From Sceloporus undulatus (Eukaryota; Chordata; Lepidosauria; Squamata; Phrynosomatidae): DNA of 64,000 nucleotides. Location of the stretch: NCBI RefSeq assembly GCF_019175285.1, contig NC_056527.1, positions 108,951,129 through 109,015,128 on the forward strand, in the 5' to 3' direction. The position numbers were made by a program, and so were the translations under genes. Below the pieces are notes generated by a model that was not told the DNA's origin, did not search any database, and saw only the letters and a list, made by a program, of their open reading frames with translations. Shown here piece after piece: positions 51,601 through 63,600 of the stretch. The stretch's first letter is position 1, and each line of letters begins with the position of its first letter.

Positions 51601-54600
51601 TGATCTCCTTGATGCTCTCCCATTTCCCCACCTTTTTGGTTCATTGCAGGGGCAGGGAGTTTATGTCTTTTTAATTATCACCTAATTTGTATTCATTTTA
51701 TTTTCTGGTGTTGTATATTACTTCAGGTGTGGGGGGAACTGAAATGAGTCCCTTTGTACTCCTTTGGTACAGACTGCACTCTGTGCAGTTTGTGGGTGTG
51801 CTACCAAAAAACCCACTTAACCTGGTATATTTAATACTGGGGTTTTCCCCGCGTCTTTTTAAAGAGCCTCTATCTTCAGTAGCATGAGTACGCTACTGAA
51901 TCAATTCAGAGGTGTCTCCATTTTAAAGTGGAACGGTGGCAAGTGTGAATGATGAAAGGGTTTAAATGCCACAGAGAGATTCAGTAATATAAAATGTAGT
52001 GGGAACACTGATCCAGGATTGCATCCATAGCTCTTTGAGACAAAAATATAAGTATCCGTGCCCCCTTAGAATCATTCATATAACAGGTGCAGTTGCAGCA
52101 GTGTCAGGAAAATAGGCATTTTAAGATTTTCACTCAGAAATAAGAGTTAATTGTAATTAACAGCAAACACAAGCCACATAAGGGGAAGTTAGGTAAAAGG
52201 AAGAGGAATGAGATAGTGACTGTTCAGTTATAAATTAGCAGGATGGAGCAAACCACAAACTCCTTTGGCCTCAGCTAGAGGGAAGTGGGCATTGGCAGCT
52301 GGTCCCCTCTGTGTGGACCCATTCACACTACACAGTCATTCCACTTTAGCTGCCAAGGCAACATTCTGTGGAATACTGGGGTTTATAGTTTGGTGATGCC
52401 CCACAGTTTTCTGGTTGAGAATCTTGAGTACTTTTCCTTAAAGTGCAACACCCAGGATTCCATCAGGTAGAACCATGGCAAAGTGGATTCATGGTGCTAT
52501 AACTGTGGACCTGATGACAACCAGTAGCTAAAGAAAGCAGACCTTTCTGCTCATTGCTTGGAAAAAATACTTTTCTAGCCTACAGCTCCCAAAATTCTCA
52601 GTTGTAGCTATAGACCAAAGAAATATTATCCAAAAGTTACAGTACAACAAAAGTATATTTTAGATACTCTTCCTTTTTTTTCTGTAGAAGTCATGGCTAT
52701 TAGTTGGCATGTGTCTATGGAAAGTTCCTGTTCAGAAGCAAGAGACGGGTGCTGTCTTTTTGTGGAAAACAGGATGTAGGATTAACTCAACCACTCTGTT
52801 CCAACCTGGTTCATTCTAGTTGTGGTGGACTACAACTCCCACTTGCCTTCAGGGTGGCTGTAAGACTGGGAATTGTAGTTCCATAGAGCTGGAAGGAACC
52901 AAGTTGGAGAATGATGTAGTACATGGATCTCTACTCTGATACTACCTTAGTGAGTCCATTGTAATGCCTATTGAATTATTGCTTTTTGAATCTTTCTAGT
53001 CCTCCACTTTAAAAAAAGACTTCAAAAGAGGTACCTTTTTGTGCAACAGTGCCTTCAGGACTATCGCTCCTTCTTCTTTGATATATCCACTCAATTTTTA
53101 TTTTGTTCTACAGGTTATGCCCTGAAATACCTACAGCATCATCAGAGAGAGCTCTATGCCGCTGGTGCTCCTCGATACCAACATGTGGGAAGAGTCCTCA
53201 TATTTGAAGTCAATGCCAAAACTGCTAATTGGACATTAATACAAGAGATAGAAGGACAGCAGGTGAAGAACACAGAAATCAGGGAGGCCAGAATGTCTGA
53301 TCAGTTCTGATAACATACCACCCAAATGAGGCAAACATATCCTCTAAGACATGTTTGGAAAGACCAGAGCATGTGTGGCTAAGCAAAATCAGGGTGTGAT
53401 CAAAACAACAGAAGTTATTAATGAGGAAGAATACACAAACTAGGAGAGGATGCAACAGTTAGCTTTTGCCTGAACCACATTCTTAACCCTACTCTCCTCT
53501 TCCTCTTGCTCAGTTCAATGAGTACAAACTAATGTTGCATTTTGAACTCAGTTTGCAGCAACTGAAGGAAGCTGAAGACAAAGGGGGGAAATGAGAGGAG
53601 AGAAACTGGAGCATCTGAAAAGCAGTTGAAAAAGTGGGACAACAATCGGGACTGTTTCTGGCATCTCAGGACAGTTGGAGAATATGGCCAAAAGGGGGAT
53701 CATTAATAATGGTGGCCCAGTGGGCCTGAAATACTTCTTAGTAAGTAGAGCTGATTGTTTGATAGCAAGCTAGAAGGCTGACCTATGAATCAGAAGTCAT
53801 TAGTTTGAATCTTGCTTTTCCATCAGATGAGCTGATTCCTCTCCCATTTGTTGGTTTTCTTCAGCCATTTTCTCTCAACTTCAATCTTCCCAGCAGTAGT
53901 TGTGGGGATAATAACACCAACTTCCTATACAAAAATCCTATCAAGATTTTAGCTTGATAATGCATTTTGAGCAATTGAAAGCAATCTGCAGATACTAAGC
54001 ATGTTATACCTTGAAGCAGCTCTGTGTATTATTAATTTCTCTTTTATTTTTTGCAGACAGGGTCATATTTTGGGGGAGTACTCTGTGCTGTAGATGTAGA
54101 CAATGACCATGAAACTGATCTCCTTCTTGTGGGGGCCCAGCTTCATTTCACAGAGACAAGAGGAGGCTGCGTTTTTGTGTACGGCTGGGAGGAGGTAAGC
54201 AACTGGGATAAAGAGAATGGCAACACTGGGGGGAGATTCTGGCCTCACATTCCAGACTCTGAAAATATCCCTTCTCCTTTCAGGATAATCTCATTCTGCT
54301 AGGGGAGCTTAAGGGGGACCCAGGCTACCCCTTGGGCAGATTTGGAGCAGCCATTTCAGACTTGATGGACATCAGTGGGGACGGACTGATGGATGTGGCT
54401 GTGGGAGCCCCTTTAGAAGATGAGGAGAAGGGTGCTGTGTATATATATAATGGCCATGAACGGAACCTGCTAATGCACTATAGTCAGGTAACTGAATACA
54501 GTATAGCAGGGATGTGTATCCCAACATGATCCAAGAAAACTGCTAGCCTTGTTGTTATTTGCTGTCAAGACACCTTCAATTTATGGCATAGAATCATAGA

Positions 54601-57600
54601 GTCAAGTTCAACCCCCATGCCATGCAGGAATACGCAATCTAAGCAACCCCAACAGATGGCCATCCAGCCTTTGTTTATAAAGACCTCCAAAGTTGGTGAT
54701 TCCACCACCCTCCAAGGGAGTGTGTTCCACTGTTGAACAGCTCTTACAGTCAGAAAATTCCTCCTACTGTTTAGGTGGAATCTATTTTTCTGTAGTTTGA
54801 ATCCTTTACTCCGTGTCCATGTTTCTGGAGCAGGATAGAACAAGCTGTCCTATGAATGAGAGACCTCCAAAGGGTTCTCCACTACTTTTCATGGTGCTGA
54901 GATTGTGTGCTTCTGGGAGGCAAGAAGAATCATTTTCTTGCTACTGGCTTGTCCAAACCAGACAACCTTTTGTTGAAGAGCCAATCTAAAAAGTGCCCAA
55001 TATGATGTAGTAGTTTGGGTGTTGGACTAAGATACTGGGAGACCAAGGTTAGAATCTCTGTTTTGCCGCAGAAACCTGCTGGTGACCTTGGACAAGTCAC
55101 ATTCTCAGCATCAGAGGAAGGCAGTGGCAAACCCCTCCAGGACAAATCTTGCAAAGAAAACCCTGTGATAGGACTGCTTTAGGGTCAGAAATTACAAGAA
55201 GGCACATAACAAGTGAGAGGAAAAGCTACTTGGTGGCAGCAGTGTTGTGAGATGGCATTGGCAGAGGGGAGAGATTGCAGCAGTGATACTCTGGTGAACT
55301 CTTGTTAGTACAGTGGGCTCTTGGTATCAACTGGGGTTTAATGCCAGGACCTCCCACGGGTACCAAAATCCATGAATGCTCAAGTCCCATGAAATACAAG
55401 GGATAGTAAAATTATGTTGCTTATATAAAATGGCAAAATCAAGATTTGCTTTTTAGAATTTATATATTTTTGGAATATTTTCAAACCGTGGGTGCTTGAA
55501 TCATGGATAAAGAATCTGTGAATAAGGAAGGCTGACAGTACTACAGGAAAAGAAGCAATGCAAAGCTGTTTCTCACTGACTTTGACCTTGAAAACCCTAT
55601 GATGAGACTGCCTACTACGGGCCATTAAGTTAATTAATTAAAGGCCCACATGAATCCAGGACATCCATGTATCAAGTAGCCTGCCCATCACATCCTTGCA
55701 TGAGCTTTTTTCAGTCTGAAGACATACTCAGAACAGTGGCTCACACTGAACCACTGAGGATAATTTGAGGTCAGGGTGAGGAAAGGGGCCATTGGGAGGC
55801 TGTATAGAGATTGGGAGGTTGCTGGTGAGTGGGAGACAATGGGCCACATCCAACCAATGGAGCCATTGCCTTACATGTTAACATTCTAAAGGTAAACCTT
55901 TGCAGAGCAAGCATAATTGAACCAATTACTAGAAAGAGACTAATTAAAAACTAAATTGGATTTTAAAAAAATTATCTGTATCCCCTAGCCAGCATGACCA
56001 CTGGCTATGCTACTTAGGAGATACTATGTAGGAGATACCTCCATGGGTGTGTGTCTTCTGGTCCCCTTTTAAAGCTACTTGAATGAGTAGCCATCACTGC
56101 ATCCTTTGGCAGGCAGTTTCATAAATCAGATTTATGCAAAAGAACAGATTTGTAAATGAATGGGTGCATTATTTTAGCCTGCCTTTCTAAGCCAGTGGCC
56201 TATCTGTCTTGCAGAGAATTACGGGAGCCAGCATTTCTCCCAGCTTGAAATTCTTTGGACAATCCATCCATGGAAAGACAGACCTCAATAGAGATGGCCT
56301 CATAGACATCACAGTGGGAGCCCTGGGAGAAGTAGTGGTGCTCCGGTGAGTGACTGCAAACCAAGCCTGTTGGGTTCCCCAGCTGAAAGTTATTGGAGCC
56401 CAGGGGTACTTCTATGCCTGCACTCCAGATCTGTTTCTCAGAATGTCCATTGCTTCAATTGATATATTTTTTCTAACCCTTATTTTCTGGGGGAGCATTT
56501 TCTAGGGGGAGAGGTTGTCACTGGGGAACAAAGAAGTAACCACTTATTTACTGTAGTTGGTGTTTGCTACCCATTGAGCAATTAAACATAGGAAAAATGT
56601 TAATTGCTATCAGCAGAAATATTCTTCCTCTAACATAAAATTGATTTGCAGAGGGCTCAGTTGGGTAAGGAAAATCTTGTATCAATCTTTCCTGTCCATT
56701 ACAATCTCCCCAACTCTCCCACGTCACATGTAGCAATTAAGCATAGAATAAATGCTTCCATTAAGGTCAGTGGAAACCATCATCCCCACCACCATCATGC
56801 TGCACTTGGCTGCAGTTTTACCTGGAGAGAAAGTAAGAGAGAGAAGGGGAGAGAGTGGTGGAGGCATGGTGAGAAAGGTCCAGGACACACTTCAAAAATA
56901 ATCCAGTCTGAGACCATTTAAACTGCCCTGGCTCAGTGCTAGGGAATCCTTGGAATTGTAGTTTATTGTGTCACCAGAGGTAAGTGACAGAGAAGGCTAA
57001 ATGTGTACAGTTCCCAGAATTCCCTAGCATTGAGCCAGGGTAGTTAAAGTGGTCTCAGACTGGATTATATCTGTAGTGTATTTTGGACCAAAGAGGGAAA
57101 ATTGTCTAAATCCAGTTGCTAGCCCCAGGCTAGATGTGATTCATTGAATCAATGGGATTTTAATAAGTGCTAATTTATCATTCAACAACACCATCCTTTT
57201 TAATTCCATGGTGGTACAAAAACTGCTGCAAGAGAAAAAGGAGCAGTGCCCTTTTCAGGAGCAACAAGCCTTGTAAATAAGAATTAGGCTGGATCCACAC
57301 AGCAGAATTAATGCAGTTTGACACCGCTTTAACTGCCACACTTAATGCTATGAAATTCAGGGATTCATAATTTTGCGAGATATCCAGCCTGATCTGTCAG
57401 ATAGCTGTGGTGCCACAGAATTCCATAGATGACAGTTAAAGTGATGCCCAACTACATTAATTCTTCACTGTGGTAGCAACCTTAGTCACAGTAATAGTGA
57501 GCAGTAGGGAACAGTAAGTAATGATTATCATTCTCCGATACCTGCAGCTCCAGACCCATTGTCACAGTGGTCCCACAGGTGACATTCTTGCCCAAGGAGA

Positions 57601-60600
57601 TTTCAGTGGAAGAAGTGGAATGTTTGGGGGATGCCACCTCCTGGAAGAATAAGGAGCTCAACCTCAGCATCTGCTTTGACACCAGCTTGGCCACCAAGAG
57701 CTACCAAGGTGAGGTGGGTTGTCAGAGGGTCACGATCCAGCTCTTTCACCCTTATTCTTCAGTCCAATAGAGAATTCATTTTCTGTATCTGTAGCATAGA
57801 TACTACATAGGCACTAAGACTTAGTTTTGTTCATTTGCTCTTTTTCTTTGAATTGCCATCATTTTTAACTCATTTGTAGTAGAGAATCCAGATAATAGCA
57901 TTGTCTGCCCATTTCATTCTAGTGTGGAGTTTTGTTTTGTTCTGCTGGTGTTCTCCTACTTTCTTTTTTCAGGCCAGAATGGTGTAAATTTCCACCTAAA
58001 ATGGTGTCATTCTATTTAGTGTGGGCTGTTAAAGAGCTACTGAAAATTTTAAAGGGCTACTGTGTTCTTGATTAAAAACTTCCTCATTTCATTTTCCTGC
58101 CTTTTTTATTCTGTTCACAGTAACAGAATACTATTTATTAGTAGACCCTTAACAATGGATCCTTTTTCTTTGTAGGCGAGGCTTTAACTACTTTTGTTAT
58201 GAAAGAAAATGAAAAAAATGTGAAAGGAAAGAAGCTGTTAAAGCATTTCCTCTTGCTACTGGAATAGAAACTTTGTTCTATCTTAAAAGGCAATGAAAGT
58301 CTCCATCCATGAGGAATCCTATTGCTGTGCTAAACAGAAAGCAAAAACAGATGGAAACTGCGAGGAGGCCAAATAGTACCACAGTAGACCTTTCCTAAAT
58401 AAAGACATACTTTTGACTAAAAACTGTAGAAGAATCTTAGCATAAAACATCAGCATGTTAAGTACTGTCTGGAACAATCATTTTATTAATTTTGCTTCCA
58501 GCTCACTGTGGAAAACATGCATGTTATCAGTAAGTATGTACAGCGCTGTGTAAATTTACAGCGCTTTATAAATAAAGGTTAATAATAATGAACTAAAGAG
58601 CACTTGTGTGGCATCAACCCAGAATCAAGTTCACTGTTTGGGATTAACCATAGAATATTGTTTTAAATAAAGATAGAGGTTCTGTCTTGAGTGATGTGAT
58701 AACCTGCAATTATACATTTCTTCCTATCATCTGTATCATCATATATTCATGCGTGGAAGTGTTTTATCTATTGAATTTCTGCCAGTTTGACAAGAAATCC
58801 AAAAGGATTAAAGGCACAGGAGTTTTCTGTATTAAAAATGTATCCACCCTAACCCTCTCTTGTAATGCAGAGCCTTGTTGCTGCATTGAAGGACCAGAAA
58901 TCATGTCCCATCTCCATTACATCCAAGCATTTTTTACCTCCCCAGGACTCAAAGATAATGCCTTTCTGTTGTCATCCTGTAGACCATGGATGTGCAGCTA
59001 TGGTCTACACAATGACAACTGCTGTAGACAGTGCATCAACCTTTAACTCAGGAGTAGGGGATTTCTTTCAGCTCCGGGACTGAATTCCAATTTCAGAAAA
59101 GTCTTGAGGTTGTTCTCCAAATGTGGCTAGGTCCCAGAGCTAAACCACAGCATGCAAGACCAGATGTACTGTATTACCTGGAAGTCTAGACACTTTGAGG
59201 TTTCCATCCCTGACTTATACCTTCCTATTCCCTCTCTCCAGAATCTCTGTCTGCTAACCTCTCCTATCACTTGGAGATTGACGCAAACAGAATGAAGAAC
59301 CGAGGAGTATTTAAGAATGGAAAGAAGGCCATAAATGGGAACCAAAGAATCACTCAAGGGCAAGTGTGTATACAGGAAAAAATAAACATAACGGTAAATA
59401 GAGATTTATTTTTATTCCATGCAACTTTCTTTGAGTGGGATGTGGCAGCTTATACAGACACCTCTTGGCCATTGCTAAAGGTGCGGCTGCTTTGGGACAG
59501 AGTTAGGAAAATGCTGAGTTATATATCTAAGTGGTGTGTGTCTCCTTTTAGAACTGCATTGAGGATTACATCTCACCAATCAAGCTCTTTATGAACTTCT
59601 CCCTCAGCAGTGACAAGGACCACAATGAAAGGCATCCAAAGCCTGTTCTGAACCCCCTAAGCAACATGACAATAGTAGAGGTGAGAGGTGCTCCTGGAGA
59701 GAAAGTAGTTTTAGCAAAGAAGGTAGACTAGATGCTTTGACTAGAGCATGGAGTTTAGTGGTTTCTGATAGAGAAGAACTGGACACGTAGAAAAAGGTGC
59801 AGAGCAAAGACTGACACCTATGACATATAGTGGAGGCAGAAATTTTAGCTAGGTTTGAGAACATTTCTTTTTGGAGTGAGCTCCAAGAATTTCCAATAGC
59901 ATTGCTACTGGCCAAGCTGTCTGGAGATAGAAATGTAATTGTTATTGCTATATTCTGGGAGTTGTCATCCAAAAGAAATAACTTTCCAAAGCTCTGCATT
60001 TGGGATGTTGAAAAATAGCTACAGATTCTGCTTTCAAGAACATATATGGAATAATTTTCATCATAGAATATATTTTTGAACCTCAGAAGCTAGATTGAAC
60101 CTCAGGGACTAATAGAACTTAACTTTCTGGTAGGAAAACAAATAGGAGCCAGAACAAGCTGGGAGGCAGTCTGGAAATGGGCTGACTCTATCACAGCTGA
60201 ACAGGGAGATTCAATATGTTGGATATTAACTACATTATTCTTATGGACAATGTTAGATTCCTTTTACGAAGAACTGTGGAACAGATGGCGTGTGTGTGGC
60301 TGACATGCAAATCTCCTTCCATGACTCAGGGTACGTAGAACATCTTTGATGCTAGCAGTTACGGCTTTTAAATACATAAATAAATAGGTTAGATTGGCTC
60401 CCTCCTTACTTTTTTTCACAGACAAGTGAAGACTTTTCTGTTTAGACAGGCATTTGTTTATTAAATATACAATGCCTGTCCTACCAAAATAATATGTTGG
60501 ATCTTGCTAATCGTTTTGGGTGTGTGTGTGTGTGTGTGTGTGTGCGCACAAGTTTAATGTTATCTGTTTTAATCTTTAATTTTTATTGTTAAACCTCATT

Positions 60601-63600
60601 TTAACTTTTGTACCTTGTGGATTTTTAACTTTTTTAAACAGTTTATCACACGGGGGGAAATGTGGAGTTTAAACAGTGAGTAACCTGTGAAAATCATGCA
60701 ATTGACATTAAAATGCAATTAAAATGAGATTAATAAAAGAGCCAATATCCCGTGAATAACCAAGGAATAACCATACAATAAACAGCAAAAAGTCATTCAC
60801 AGGAAAATCCTGTGAATTATTTGCTGCTGTTTCTTGCTGATTATTCACAGGATAATGGCACTTTAGCCACATTTCATCTCAAAGTCGTGTGAAAACTTTT
60901 AGTGCAATTGCGGGATTATCACGGGTTTTTCACAGGTTAATAGCACTTTGAACATGACGTCATGTGAAAACCTTTAGTGCAATTGCGGGATTATCATGGG
61001 TTAATCACTGTTTATACTTCCAGTTCTCCCCCATGTGATAAACTCCATAGTGTGGAATAGGGCCAAGTCTAAGAGAGGAAAAGATTAGCATATTTGTGCT
61101 ACAGAGCTGAAATGATAGTAAGAACTAAAATACTAAATCAATCTATGACTGTCCTATGGTAATTATTTTTACAAAATTTATAGCTGCAGACTTAAAGTCT
61201 GTATTGGTTGTATGCTAGATTAATAGTTATGTCTTCTCCTGAAGTATCTTGGGATCTGTAGTTTAGAGAAGTTGTTGAGAATTACCTTTTTGAGATCCTT
61301 GTTCTTTTTTCTGTTATATTACTACAAAGCCCAGTGTTCCAGGATTGGGAGGGGGACCAACCATTAAATAATTTTACATAACTATTTTGTTCTTGTTGTT
61401 GTGTGCTGTAAGTCACTTCCAACATACAGCACCCTAAAGCAAATATATCACAGGGTTTTATTGGCAAGTTTCTTCAGGGGAGGTTGCCATTGCCATCCTC
61501 TGAGGTTGAGAAACTATGACTTTCCCAAGGTCACCCAGTGGGATTCAAACCCTGCTCTCCAGTCATAGCCCAACATGCAAATCACTGCACCACACTTAGG
61601 TAACTATACCCTATGTAAATAATACAACCCCTAAGGCATTTTATTGAATTCTTGAGTAAGATTATATTTGAATGCTACACCAGCTTTCTAATGTAGCCAG
61701 ACAAGTTAAACCCTCTATTGAGGAAGCAAGTATTGCTATCCAAGTTTTCCTCCTAACCCCTTCTTGAACAGATCTCGGGAGCTAGTGGTATCCTCTCAAC
61801 ATTACCTGGACATGAACTTGGAGTTGGTGAACCACCGGGAGAATGCATACTATCCAACCCTCCATGTGCTTCATATGCCAGGACTCTCCTTCCGCAGAGC
61901 CTCTGTGATCAAGGTGTGTATTCCCTTGATAGAAAGACAGACCTTCCTTTTTGCTTGCCAAATCACATGTGAAAAGGCATACCAAGGTACCACTGTCTCT
62001 TATTAGCATTTCATTATGCTATAAAGCATAAATGCAACTGCAACCCTCCAGATGTTTTTTTGCGTACAACTCATATCAGCCATAGCCAGCCCAAGGATTA
62101 TGAGAGTTACTGTTCATTAACATCTAAAGGGCAGTGTATGCACACTACTGGTGTAAGGGGAAAAGATAATATTCAGAGAACTGAGATTCTCTTTAAGTGA
62201 GATTCAGAACTCACAGTACCCGAAGAGTTGACTCTGGTAATGATTTTGCAAAAGGAACATTGTGGCTGGGTTAACTGATTTGATTGACTCCATTCTCATC
62301 TTCTCACGTAGTCTAATCACCAGATCATTGTAAACTGTGATGGCATGAAGATTGGTCAAGACCACAAGAGCCTCTCTTGCAACATCAGCCACCCAGTCTT
62401 TAGGGATACCACAAAGGTGAGTATGGGATGAAAACACCCAAGTGGCAGTAGGGGTTGAAAAGAGCTTTAAATTCAACATATCCTATGCAAGACTTAATTT
62501 GAGTTATGCCATCTCCCAGACTTGCTGCATATGCCCTAGGCTGGTGTGAAGAGGGTTGCTAGGGAAAAAGAGTATATGAATTTGACCAAGGGACAGGGGA
62601 AATTGTTGGGGGCAGGAAGCATTGGCTGGACTGTGCACTTGGTTAGTGAACAGTCCAGGACACTATTAGGATCAAACCTGATGGAGAGCTAAGGTCTGAT
62701 GCATGGAACTGGCTTCCCTAGAATGGGTATAACAAGAAAGAAAGAGTGTTTCAGGGTCCCATTATTCATAAGTTTATACTTTTTGTATACTGGAATTGAT
62801 GTGGCTTTTCTGTAAAATGTGCATTAAAGGCACTCATGAGCATACAATGGAAAAAACAAAACATGGCTTTTGTTTCTTCTTTCACTCCTGTATTTCAAAA
62901 TGATAATCCTCAATTGTTTGATGTTATGAGGTTGATCAGTAATACACAATAAGCAAGACATACTGGCAGGTATACACATAGTAGACACTAGGTGTATAGT
63001 CTCATTTTTGCTCTCTCCTTCCAATTCAGGCTTTGATTCAACTCAGGTTTGGCATCCTAGACAAACGTTCCTGGGGAGACGACTTGGAAATGGAGGTAAA
63101 TGTCAGCAGGTAAGATATTCTCTCTGCTGCCATAAACTCTTGTTTATTTTTGCAATAAGACCCTTGTGTCCAGTGCAGTGGGAAACATACAGTGGCTTTT
63201 GTTCCTAATCATAGGCTTTTCCACAGTTTTGAAGTAACCAATTTTCTGGGATTAGTTTATTTTTCCAGTAAAGAAGATATACCGGTAATTATATTACACT
63301 GTGATTATAATGAGGATCAGTTCCTTTTGAAATGTAACTCCTTCCTTGAGAGGACTCCACAGATGAGGAAGGGGAGGAAGAGCTAATATAACTGGGCTCC
63401 AGTTGGAGCAAGAGAAGTCCAGTGGTCCTGGCATGGCACTGGCAGAAGCAGAGCCCAGGCCATCCATTCAGCTCCTGCAGATTATTAGAAAGATACAGAG
63501 GCACTTCATCCAGTGGAGCATCATAGATAAAGTCACACATGGCTTTAAACCTCAATTATAGTAATATAATAGTGCCTTTGGAAGTACTTATCACATGACG

